Shown here: one piece after another, positions 48,374-56,160 of the stretch | Position numbering within the stretch: the stretch's first letter is position 1 | Layout of the letters: every line of letters begins with the position of its first letter | Origin: CAYZXT01 sp964482515 | GTDB taxonomy: Bacteria; Elusimicrobiota; Elusimicrobia; FEN-1173 | NCBI GenBank assembly: GCA_964482515.1 | Contig: CAYZXT010000009.1 | Location: 27,261 to 91,260, forward strand | DNA: 64,000 nucleotides | Direction: 5' to 3' | Translations under genes and position numbers: made by a program | Notes under the pieces: model-generated | Seen by the model: the letters and a program-made list of their open reading frames with translations, nothing else | Databases searched by the model: none | Told to the model about the DNA's origin: nothing

Positions 48374-49304
48374 ACTCGCCGCGGCGTTCCTGTTTTGCGC
48401 TTCGCACCTCGCGGCGGCGCATCCGGCCGCCTCAACTCCTACCCAAAACGCCCCGTCCGACAAACCGGGACCACGACTAGCGTCGACGGCCTTCGCCTGT
48501 TATTACGGCTACGGCCGCCTCGAGGAACTGAAAAATTACCGCCTCGTCGTCCTCCAGCCCTCCGCCTATAATCCGTCCGATATCGCCGCGCTCAAAGAAG
48601 CGGGCGTCACCGTGCTCGCGTACATTTCCCTCGGCGAGGACGAGGAGCTGCGCCGCGGCAACGGGCGCGGCCCCGGCGGCTGGGCGGATTGGTATCTGGA
48701 CGAGTTCAAGGGGGCCGGGTTCGCGTACCCGGGCCCGGACGGACAGCCGGACAAGCACGCCGCCTGGGGCTCCTACTACGTGGACCCATCCCGTTCCGGT
48801 TGGAGGAAGCGCGCGCTTCAATCGGCCGAACGATTTAAATCCGTATTTGGGTTCGACGGTCTTTTCTTGGACACGATGCTTCTCCCGCGGGACGCCTTCC
48901 GCGAAAAGACCGAGCGGCGGATGGACAAGGGAATGAAGCGCCTGCTGGCGGAGCTGCGGCGGGATTGGCCCGGCGGATACTTTTTGGGGAACAATGCCTG
49001 GGAGTTTTTAGAACAGGAGAAGTTGCTCAACGGCGTCATGCTGGAGAGCGCCCTGGGGGAAGACCCCTCCGGCTTCCAAAAGATCGGCCGTCTGGTCAAA
49101 GAGGTTCAGCAATTGAGGCCCTTGGACGCGTTCCTCCTGGAAACAATTTCTCCCGGAGCGGGGGCGAAGGCGGACGCCGTCTGCGCGACTGCCGATCTCC
49201 TGGGTTTTTCGGCCGCCCTCTACTCAGACGACGAGGCAGGCCGGTCGCTGACTGTTTTTCCGTGGAAGACGTGCGGCCCGGGTCCATCCGCGTTAAAGCG
49301 GTGA
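48354..49304 (+). CDS. GH114-type endo-alpha-1,4-polygalactosaminidase (split PelA hydrolase)
   Basis: This 316-residue secreted enzyme has a signal peptide (LAAAFLFCASHLAAAHP) and a TIM barrel: FACYYGYGRLEELKNYRLVVLQP, VLAYISLGED, YYVDPSRSGWRKR, GFDGLFLDTM (catalytic Asp) and GVMLESALGED (catalytic Glu). It matches the N-terminal hydrolase domain of PelA, which trims Pel polymer. Here it is a free protein at the end of the pel operon. The linker between signal and enzyme contains dispersed repeat copy 5 (encoding GPRLAST). Confidence 0.88.
   Translation: MRARKAKLAAAFLFCASHLAAAHPAASTPTQNAPSDKPGPRLASTAFACYYGYGRLEELKNYRLVVLQPSAYNPSDIAALKEAGVTVLAYISLGEDEELRRGNGRGPGGWADWYLDEFKGAGFAYPGPDGQPDKHAAWGSYYVDPSRSGWRKRALQSAERFKSVFGFDGLFLDTMLLPRDAFREKTERRMDKGMKRLLAELRRDWPGGYFLGNNAWEFLEQEKLLNGVMLESALGEDPSGFQKIGRLVKEVQQLRPLDAFLLETISPGAGAKADAVCATADLLGFSAALYSDDEAGRSLTVFPWKTCGPGPSALKR
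48461..48490 (+). repeat. Dispersed CTAGCG repeat, copy 5
   Basis: CAAACCGGGACCACGACTAG followed by CGTCGACGGC, in frame between signal peptide and catalytic domain of the GH114 gene. Confidence 0.7.
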
Positions 49305-49436
49305 CGCTATCTCATTCACTGTAACCGGTCGGCTTTACGAGGGTCATATCACTGTATAATAAAAGGATCGAGAAAGTTTTTTTCGAACACTAAACCTTGT
49401 GCGGTTCACCCGTTCAAGCGTTTTGTGTTGTTTCCT

Positions 49437-50078
49437 ATGAGAGGAATTGTGGACATTTCTGACATAAAAGACGTCTCCGATAAGCAGTTAGTGGCCGAGG
49501 CTCAAAACGGCCAAGAGAGAGCTTTTAGCCGTTTGCAGCAAAGATATCAGGCATCGCTCTTCATTATGGTTTTTCGCCATCTCGGACATCGGGAAGAGGC
49601 GGAAGACGTCGTACAACAGTCCTTCTTGAAAGCCTATCAGCACATCAACGATTTCCGCGGCGAATCTAAATTTTATACATGGCTGTACACCATCGCGTTG
49701 AACCTTAGCCGCAACCACATACGCCAGCGCCACAGCCGCCGGACGGTTTCTTTGGACGATATGAGTTCCCAGTATGACGGTCCTCCGCCTCAGTGGATCG
49801 AAAAAGGGCCTACTCCGGAAGAGGAAGCCGACCGCCATGCCGACCTTGAAGCCATCCGGGATTCCTTGGAGTGTTTGGGGGAGGAGCAAAGGACGATCTT
49901 CGTTTGGCATTATTTCCAGCAGCTTTCGTTGGATGAGGTCGCCCGGCGCCTCGGCCGTCCCGTGGGGACCGTCAAGGTCTATCTCCATCGGGCCCGTAAG
50001 ACAATTTATAAGGCCTTGACCGGCAATGGAGGGAACAAGAAATTTAAAAGCATTCTGTTTGTTGAAAGGACATCTTAG
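49437..50078 (+). CDS. ECF-type RNA polymerase sigma factor
   Basis: This protein of about 213 residues has sigma region 2 (QKAFSRLQQRYQASLFIMVFRHLGHREEAEDVVQQSFLKAY, FYTWLYTIALNLSRNHIRQ) and region 4 (LGEEQRTIFVWHYFQQLSLDEVARRLGRPVGTVKVYLHRARK), so it is a group 4 sigma. The exact start is unsure: ATG 49437 has no ribosome site, while GTG 49449 has AGAGGA close by. TATAAT at 49355 may be its promoter. No anti-sigma gene is adjacent; a small DUF3309 protein and a histidine kinase follow. Confidence 0.9.
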   Translation: MRGIVDISDIKDVSDKQLVAEAQNGQERAFSRLQQRYQASLFIMVFRHLGHREEAEDVVQQSFLKAYQHINDFRGESKFYTWLYTIALNLSRNHIRQRHSRRTVSLDDMSSQYDGPPPQWIEKGPTPEEEADRHADLEAIRDSLECLGEEQRTIFVWHYFQQLSLDEVARRLGRPVGTVKVYLHRARKTIYKALTGNGGNKKFKSILFVERTS

Positions 50079-50143
50079 TCCCATAGATGTAATTTTATCG
50101 TCGCAGGCGTGTCGAATAAACGGGTTTCAAGGAGCGTATTCGG

Positions 50144-50296
50144 ATGAGTCGAGTCTGGATCATAAGTTTCCTCGCCCTGATCGCCGTCTTTTTGCCGGTA
50201 TGGTCGTACAGCCAGAATTGGGGTTATCAGGCCAGCGCCGGTATCGGAGCAATTTTTCTTATCTTCCTGCTCTTGAACAAGTTTCACGTTATATGA
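50144..50296 (+). CDS. DUF3309-like small membrane protein
   Basis: A 50-residue frame (ATG 50144, AAGGAG nine bases upstream) encodes SFLALIAVFLPVWSYSQNWG then YQASAGIGAIFLIFLLLNKF: two hydrophobic segments around the P-x-W-x-YS-x2-WGY-x2-S-x-G pattern of DUF3309. Members are tiny, stress-associated membrane proteins of unknown function. It is missed by length cut-offs. It lies between the sigma factor and the histidine kinase and may be under the same control. Confidence 0.75.
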   Translation: MSRVWIISFLALIAVFLPVWSYSQNWGYQASAGIGAIFLIFLLLNKFHVI

Positions 50297-50316
50297 CGCT
50301 ATTTTAGGACGATATC

Positions 50317-52296
50317 ATGAATGGACTTTCTCCCCTAACCGAACGGCCAAGCAACCCGATCTCCTCCCCGCTGCTTCAAAAAAGCCTTTCCGGGTTTTTA
50401 TTGAAGCCCATCCTGCGATCCGCGGCGCTGTCGAACCGTTTGACCACGACCGGAAGCTCTCTGGCCGTGGGCGTGAGCGTCGCTGTTCTGATCGGGCATG
50501 CTTTGCCGACGTATTGGCAAACGTTCATCTGGTGGATAGGCCGGCCGACGGTTTTGTCCTCGATAGCTTTCATCCTTCTTGGCTTAACGCTTATTCTTGA
50601 GAATAAGCGGTTGGTTCGGCGTGATTTTTTGCTCGTCGGCGTGGGGACCTTCGTCAGCGGTTTTGTTTTTCTGCATCCATGGCTCAGGACGTTGGCTCAA
50701 AACGGGTCGCTGCCGGGCTGGGAAAAATATTTTTACCCTGGAGCGTTGACCTACAAACTCGCTGAAAGCTATTTTTCCGTCGCGGCCCTTTTCCTGTTCG
50801 GCCTTTGTCTGGCGCTTTGCCGCATGGTCACGCGTCGCCATACCCGGTTGGGGGACTACATGGGCGCGGTGCTTGTGTGCCTCGGCATGATCCATACCCT
50901 TTTCTTCCTTGGGTATTTATACGGAAAGCCGTCCTTCATCGGGGGGAATTTAGTGGCGCCGCCTTTTCCAAGCGTGTTATCGACGGGCTTCTTGACTTTG
51001 GCCCTCTTGGGGCGGCTCGGCCCGGGCTATTTCCCCATGCGGCCTATGGTGGGCCCCACCATCCCCGCCGTTCTTCTCCGTAAGTTTCTTCCCGTCACGC
51101 TGGCCGCGGTCCTCATATACTCGTTTTCCCGGGAAAGCCTTTTGGTGTTTCTGTCTCCCGCTGTCGCCACGTTCATCACTCTGCTTCTTTCCCTGATGAT
51201 CGTTGTTTTCCTCGTGATGAAGTCTTCCGCCGTTCTAAGCGCCGAGCTTGGGGACGCGTTGAAGGAAACGGAGCAAAGGTTCAGGCATTTGGTCAGCAGC
51301 CTGAAAGATCACGGCATGTCGTTGACGGACCAGTACGGGCAGATCCTTTTGTGGAACGTCGGAGCGGAGCGATTGACGGGATACGACGCTTCCGAAGTCG
51401 TGGGGGAACAGCTTACCCGCCTGTTGCGGAGCCCGGGCCACGCGCTGGAAAGCGCGCTGGCGCGCGCCCGGGAAAATAAAAGCTCGATGATCCAAAGCTG
51501 GATCGAACGGAACGACGGAACGTTGTTTTGGGCGGAAATCATGATCAGCGCCTTGCCAGACGAGGAGGGGCAAACGCAGGCGTACTCCGTGGTGATCCGT
51601 GATTTTACGGAGCGGAAAAAAGCGGACGAGAAGCTTCAGGCGTCGTTGCGCGAGAAAGAAGCCATGCTCAAGGAAATACACCACCGCGTCAAAAACAACC
51701 TGCAGGTGATCTCCAGCCTGCTGCGCCTGCAGTCGGAAAAAGCCCACGATAAGGAAACATTGGCGCTTTTCCAGGACAGCCAGGAGCGCGTCCGGTCCAT
51801 GGCCATGGTCCACGAATATCTCTATCAGTCCAACGATCTGGCCAGGATCGATTTTCGGGGATATGTCACCAGTTTGGTCCGAAATCTGTGCCGCTCCTAC
51901 GGGTATACAACGGTCGATGATAGGTTTCAGATCCATGTCGATGAGGCGCTATTGAATTTGGACATCGCGGTTCCCTGCGGACTCATTTTGACTGAATTGG
52001 TTTCCAACGCTTTGAAGTATGCGTATTCAAGCGATAAGCAAGGCCCGATCCGTGTGAGCTTCCGCAACATATCGGACAACGCCTATGAGTTGACGGTGGC
52101 GGACGAAGGCGTTGGTTTGCCGAAAGAATTCGACATGGAAAACGCTTCATCCCTGGGCTTGCGGTTGGTCCACATCCTGACGGAGCAGTTGCATGGCCAG
52201 ATACGGCTGGGAACCGGCAATGGGACGAAATTTATCATCTCGTTCAAGAGACCTGAGGAAAACATTGAGAGTCTTGGAGGAAATAAAAATGCCTGA
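50317..52296 (+). CDS. Membrane sensor histidine kinase (PAS, HisKA_2)
   Basis: This 659-residue kinase has seven to eight N-terminal helices (residues 45-310), a PAS domain (about 320-435, LTDQYGQILLWNVGAERLTGYDASEVVGE), and a HisKA_2/HWE-type dimerisation motif EIHHRVKNNLQVISSLLRLQ, with the phospho-His in the HHR. The ATPase domain follows with ELVSNALKYA, DEGVGLP and GNGTKF. Its last 8 bp overlap the start of the response-regulator gene. The HisKA_2 family commonly works with single-domain or PAS-linked regulators. The signal is unknown. Confidence 0.93.
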   Translation: MNGLSPLTERPSNPISSPLLQKSLSGFLLKPILRSAALSNRLTTTGSSLAVGVSVAVLIGHALPTYWQTFIWWIGRPTVLSSIAFILLGLTLILENKRLVRRDFLLVGVGTFVSGFVFLHPWLRTLAQNGSLPGWEKYFYPGALTYKLAESYFSVAALFLFGLCLALCRMVTRRHTRLGDYMGAVLVCLGMIHTLFFLGYLYGKPSFIGGNLVAPPFPSVLSTGFLTLALLGRLGPGYFPMRPMVGPTIPAVLLRKFLPVTLAAVLIYSFSRESLLVFLSPAVATFITLLLSLMIVVFLVMKSSAVLSAELGDALKETEQRFRHLVSSLKDHGMSLTDQYGQILLWNVGAERLTGYDASEVVGEQLTRLLRSPGHALESALARARENKSSMIQSWIERNDGTLFWAEIMISALPDEEGQTQAYSVVIRDFTERKKADEKLQASLREKEAMLKEIHHRVKNNLQVISSLLRLQSEKAHDKETLALFQDSQERVRSMAMVHEYLYQSNDLARIDFRGYVTSLVRNLCRSYGYTTVDDRFQIHVDEALLNLDIAVPCGLILTELVSNALKYAYSSDKQGPIRVSFRNISDNAYELTVADEGVGLPKEFDMENASSLGLRLVHILTEQLHGQIRLGTGNGTKFIISFKRPEENIESLGGNKNA

Positions 52297-53005
52297 TGAA
52301 AAAATATTTATCGTGGAAGATGAAAGGATAGTCGCGGAGGATTTAAAAAGAATGCTCGAGCGGCTCGGGTATAAAGTGGTCGGCAGCGCGGTCAATGGGG
52401 CGGACGCCATTCGTCAGGTTGAAGCGAGCAGGCCGGATCTGGTCCTCATGGATATCCGGATCCAGGGCGCCATGGACGGTATTGAAGTGGCCGAACACAT
52501 CTACACGCATTTCGATATCCCCGTAAGCTATCTAACCGCTTACGCTGACGAAACGACGCTGGAGCGCGCCAAAGCCACCATGCCCTTTGGATATATATTA
52601 AAGCCGTTCGAAGAGCGGAATCTAAAAACAACCATCGAGCTGGCCCTGTATAGGCACCAGATGGACTCGATGTTGAAAGGGCTGGAGAATTGGCACGCGG
52701 CCGCCTTGCAGGACTTGAGTGAAGCCGTTGTTGCGGCGGATACTCAGGGGCGAATAATGTTTATAAACAGGGAGGCGGAAACCTTGATGGGGCGTTCGCT
52801 GGATCAGGTGTACGGAAAATTTTTAGACCAGTTCGTGACATTCCGCGGGACCGGCGGGGCAGAATCGGAAGCTTTGGTTGAGCGGTCGGGCCGGAAGATC
52901 GTTTTGCGGGCCACTTGCACAACGATCAAAGCCGCCAACGGGCGCGCGACAGGTTCTGCCTGGGTTATTAAGGAAGCGGCCCCGTCCGTTTCATTGTCGC
53001 TATAA
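52289..53005 (+). CDS. Response regulator with receiver and PAS domains
   Basis: This 238-residue protein starts at ATG 52289 (GGAGG eight bases upstream). The receiver domain (residues 4-120) has FIVEDERIVAED, LVLMDIRIQG (phospho-Asp), SYLTAYAD and ILKPF. A PAS domain (about 130-235, EAVVAADTQGRIMFINREAETLMGRSLDQVYGK) forms the output. No DNA-binding domain, so it probably acts through a partner protein. It is the natural partner of the overlapping kinase. Confidence 0.92.
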   Translation: MPDEKIFIVEDERIVAEDLKRMLERLGYKVVGSAVNGADAIRQVEASRPDLVLMDIRIQGAMDGIEVAEHIYTHFDIPVSYLTAYADETTLERAKATMPFGYILKPFEERNLKTTIELALYRHQMDSMLKGLENWHAAALQDLSEAVVAADTQGRIMFINREAETLMGRSLDQVYGKFLDQFVTFRGTGGAESEALVERSGRKIVLRATCTTIKAANGRATGSAWVIKEAAPSVSLSL

Positions 53006-53040
53006 TAGGGCCCCATTTTCCCTTCGGTTAAGGCAATTCT

Positions 53041-53078
53041 AGGGAACCGGTCATCCCCCTGGCCGGTTCCCTTTTTTT
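53041..53078 (+). terminator. Intrinsic terminator
   Basis: AGGGAACCGG and CCGGTTCCCT arms followed by a T-run, 35 bp after the response-regulator gene. Confidence 0.92.
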
Positions 53079-53103
53079 AGGTCGGGGATCGTAAGGTTAT
53101 AAT

Positions 53104-53140
53104 AAAACAGGCTGCTTCTGATTGGAAGCAGCCTGTTTTA
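53104..53140. terminator. Bidirectional intrinsic terminator
   Basis: AAAACAGGCTGCTTC and GAAGCAGCCTGTTTT arms with a six-base loop. It probably serves the convergent polyamine genes on the minus strand. Confidence 0.88.
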
Positions 53141-53157
53141 TTTGGGAAGTATTGAGA

Positions 53158-54387
53158 TTATGCCAGTTCCGCGACGCGCTCCTCGACCTGCGTGGGCAAT
53201 CCCATCTTGTCGAGCAGCTTCAACAGCGGCTCGGGGTCCAGTTCCTCCACGTTGACCATGGTCTTGGGGTTCCAGACGCCCTTGGCGAGCAGGATGGCCG
53301 CGGCGACCGGCGGAACGCCCGCCGTGTAGGAGATGGCCTGTGATTCCACTTCGCGGTAGTTCGCGGCGTGGTCGCAGATGTTGTAGATGAACAGTTCCTT
53401 CGCTTCGCCGTTCTTCTCGCCTTTGATCAGGTTGCCGATGCAGGTGAACCCTTTATAGTTGGGCGCGAGGGAGAGCGGGTCGGGAAGGCAGGCTTTCAGG
53501 ACTTTCAGCGGAACGACTTCGACGCCCTCGGCTGTTTTCACCGGTTTTTCGGATAGGAGGCCGATGTTCTTCAGCACGTTGAAGACGTTGATGTAGTGGT
53601 CGCTGAACCCCATCCAGAAGCGGATGCTGTTGGCGTCGATGTTCTTGGAAAGAGAGTGGAGCTCGTCGTGCCCGGTCAGATAGACGGTCTGCTTCCCGAC
53701 CACGGGGAAATCGTATTCCCACTTTTCGGAATGGACCGGTTTCGAGACCCACTTGCGGTCGATCCAGGTCCAGACCTTCACGAACTCGCGGAAGTTGATC
53801 TCCGGGTCGAAGTTGGTGGCGAAGAACTTGCCGTGGCTGCCGGCGTTGACGTCCAGGATGTCGATGGTGTCGATCTTGTCGAAATACTTCTTCGCCGCCA
53901 GGGCGCACCAGGCGTTGACGACGCCCGGGTCGAAGCCGATGCCCAGGATCGCGTTGACGCCCTTCTTCTTGCAGCGGTCTTTCCGCTTCCATTCATAGTT
54001 GGCGTACCAGGGCGGATTTTCGCAGACCTTGTTCGGCTCTTCATGGATGGCGGTGTCTAGGTAGGAGGCGCTGGTGTTGATGCAGGCTTCCAGGACGGAC
54101 ATGTTGACGAAGGCGGAGCCCAGGTTGATGACGATGGAGGATTTGGTCTCCTCGATCAGGGCCGAGAGAGCGGGGACGTCTTTGGCGTCGATCTGCCGCG
54201 AATAAATTTTCTTGGATTTGTCCTTGATGCTGTTCTTCCGCTTGATGCTTTCGATGATCTTGTCGCATTTTTCAACGCGCCGGGACGCGATGCAGATGTC
54301 GCCGAGGATGTCGTTGTTCTGCGCGCATTTGTGCGCGGCCACATGCGCCACGCCGCCCGCTCCGATGATAAGTACGTTTTTTTTCAT
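53158..54387 (-). CDS. Carboxynorspermidine synthase (saccharopine dehydrogenase family)
   Basis: This protein of about 409 residues starts at ATG 54387. The N-terminal Rossmann motif is VLIIGAGGVAHVAAHKCAQ, then RQIDAKDVPALSALIEETKSSIVINLGSAF and GIGFDPGVVNAWCALAAKKYF, the pattern of the carboxynorspermidine dehydrogenase type. It joins aspartate semialdehyde to diaminopropane or putrescine with NADPH. The decarboxylase that completes the step lies 16 bp upstream. It is less likely to be a lysine-pathway enzyme because of that neighbour. Confidence 0.9.
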   Translation of the reverse strand: MKKNVLIIGAGGVAHVAAHKCAQNNDILGDICIASRRVEKCDKIIESIKRKNSIKDKSKKIYSRQIDAKDVPALSALIEETKSSIVINLGSAFVNMSVLEACINTSASYLDTAIHEEPNKVCENPPWYANYEWKRKDRCKKKGVNAILGIGFDPGVVNAWCALAAKKYFDKIDTIDILDVNAGSHGKFFATNFDPEINFREFVKVWTWIDRKWVSKPVHSEKWEYDFPVVGKQTVYLTGHDELHSLSKNIDANSIRFWMGFSDHYINVFNVLKNIGLLSEKPVKTAEGVEVVPLKVLKACLPDPLSLAPNYKGFTCIGNLIKGEKNGEAKELFIYNICDHAANYREVESQAISYTAGVPPVAAAILLAKGVWNPKTMVNVEELDPEPLLKLLDKMGLPTQVEERVAELA

Positions 54388-54403
54388 TTTACCTTTCACC
54401 TCC

Positions 54404-55555
54404 TCACGAGAGTTGGGTGAGATAGTCTTCGTAGGTGAACCGCTTCACCGTTTCCATCCGGCCGTCCAGCCGCCGGACGACGATCGACGGCATTGGAACG
54501 CCGTTGAACCAGTTCTTTTTCACCATAGTGTATCCCGCCGCGTCGGCGAACGGGATCAGGCTACCCACCTGCAGTTTCTCTGAAAAAGTGTATGTGCCGA
54601 AAATGTCGCCCGCCAGGCACGTGCGGCCGGCGACCATGTATTTATAGCCTTTTTCCGGCTGCGATTCCAACTTGGCGTCCGTCCTGTAGATCAAGAGGTC
54701 CAGCATGTGGGGTTCCACCGCGCTGTCCACGACGGCGACGTCGACTTCGTTGTGGATGATGTCCAGCACCTGCGTGACGAGGAAGCCGGATTGGGTGACC
54801 GCGGTTTCGCCGGGCTCAAGATAAATCTGCACGCCGTGCTTCCTGGAAAATTCGGAAAGCCTGTCGCAGAACGCGTCGAGCGGATAACCGTCCTGGGTAA
54901 AATAAATTCCTCCGCCGAGGCTGACCCAATCGAGGCGCTTGAGGAGGTCGCCGTATTTGTTGCCGATGTGGTCCAGGATCTTGGAGAAACTTTCAAGCTC
55001 GTTGTTCTCGCAGTTGCAGTGGAACATCACGCCGCTCAGCCGGTCCCGGACGGCCATGACGCTGCCGGCATCGGAAACCCCGAGCCGGGTATAGCGCCGC
55101 GCCGGGTCCGCGAGGTCGAAGTGGGAGTGGCTCACGCCGGGGTTCACGCGCAACCCGACGGGGATGTTTTTGATTTGGGGGGCGAAGCGCTCCAGCTGTG
55201 AGATGGAATTGAAGATGATCTTGGTGGCGAAACGGCTTACCTGTTGCACATCGTCATCGGAGAACGCGACGCTGTAGGCGTGGACTTCTTTTCCGAACTT
55301 CTCGTGGCCGAGCTTGGCTTCAAAGAGGGAGCTGCTGGTGGTGCCGTCCATGTATTGCCGCATCAGGTCGAAGACGCTCCAGGTGGAGAAACACTTGAGG
55401 GCGAGGACGGACTTCGCGCCGGACCGCTCGCGGACATATTTTATTTTCTCGAGGTTTTTCAGAAGGCGGGATTCGTCCAAAAGGTAATAAGGCGTCTGGA
55501 GGGACGTTTTATTTTCCTGGACGACTTCGGGGATGGATTTCTCGGCTGTCAACAT
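54404..55555 (-). CDS. nspC: Carboxynorspermidine decarboxylase
   Basis: This 383-residue PLP enzyme (alanine racemase-fold decarboxylase) has TPYYLLDESRLLKNLEKI, LALKCFSTWSVF (PLP lysine), HCNCENNELESF, VSLGGGIYFTQDGYPLDAFCD, IYLEPGETAVTQSGFLV and GRTCLAGDIFG (active-site Cys). It decarboxylates carboxynorspermidine or carboxyspermidine to norspermidine or spermidine. It is upstream of its partner dehydrogenase in a two-gene operon. Norspermidine is linked to biofilm control in Vibrio. Confidence 0.95.
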   Translation of the reverse strand: MLTAEKSIPEVVQENKTSLQTPYYLLDESRLLKNLEKIKYVRERSGAKSVLALKCFSTWSVFDLMRQYMDGTTSSSLFEAKLGHEKFGKEVHAYSVAFSDDDVQQVSRFATKIIFNSISQLERFAPQIKNIPVGLRVNPGVSHSHFDLADPARRYTRLGVSDAGSVMAVRDRLSGVMFHCNCENNELESFSKILDHIGNKYGDLLKRLDWVSLGGGIYFTQDGYPLDAFCDRLSEFSRKHGVQIYLEPGETAVTQSGFLVTQVLDIIHNEVDVAVVDSAVEPHMLDLLIYRTDAKLESQPEKGYKYMVAGRTCLAGDIFGTYTFSEKLQVGSLIPFADAAGYTMVKKNWFNGVPMPSIVVRRLDGRMETVKRFTYEDYLTQLS

Positions 55556-55752
55556 TCCTTTCCTCGGCCCAACGTTTTCTGTTTTATTTTTTTATGTTTC
55601 CGTCGGAACGGCGCGCCGTTTCCGTCGGTGTTTCTGGAATGGATTATATCAGGTTTCATTTTCTTTAGTAATAAATTTTTTATTTTTTTTGATCTATTAT
55701 GTCCGCGTACAATTTGACGTCGACGAGGCGAATCGATATAATCTCCACTTCC

Positions 55753-56097
55753 ATGGTAGACAATACGCCCAACACTCCTCCATCACCTGCCCCGGCGCCC
55801 GCTGCCGCGCCCAAGCCCGCGGCCCCGCGCCGTTCCAAGACCATCGCCAAGATCTGGTTCGAGCGCTGCACGGGCTGCGAGGCCTGCATCGCCGTGGCGC
55901 CCTGGGACGACTGCATCGCGAAAGTCAGCCAGGACCCCAATTTGGCCTTCGGCATGGTCGTCTGCGAAATCCAGGTGGACAAATGCACCGGCTGCACGCT
56001 CTGCATGAAGATCTGCCCCTGGGACGCCATCACCATGATCCCGCGTCCCGGCTACGAAGCCCCCGCCGCCAAACCCGCCGCCCCCGCCAAAGCCTGA
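55753..56097 (+). CDS. Ferredoxin with two [4Fe-4S] motifs, first one altered
   Basis: This 114-residue protein has an Ala/Pro-rich N-terminus (NTPPSPAPAPAAAPKPAAP) and tail. The second motif CTGCTLCMKICP is complete. The first, CTGCEACIAVAPWDDC, has Ala where the fourth Cys normally stands; WDDC or the later VVC may replace it. A 25-residue insert separates them. The two low-complexity ends suggest attachment to another protein. TATAAT lies 10 bases before the ATG. Confidence 0.8.
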   Translation: MVDNTPNTPPSPAPAPAAAPKPAAPRRSKTIAKIWFERCTGCEACIAVAPWDDCIAKVSQDPNLAFGMVVCEIQVDKCTGCTLCMKICPWDAITMIPRPGYEAPAAKPAAPAKA

Positions 56098-56160
56098 AGT
56101 TTTTTCTTTTTTCGCCGTTCTTACCCCGGTTCCATCCTCCAAAGTTGATAAAATGATCCC

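Noticed and set aside
53158..54387. Lysine-pathway saccharopine dehydrogenase
   Set aside because: The adjacent nspC and the sequence pattern fit carboxynorspermidine synthase better.
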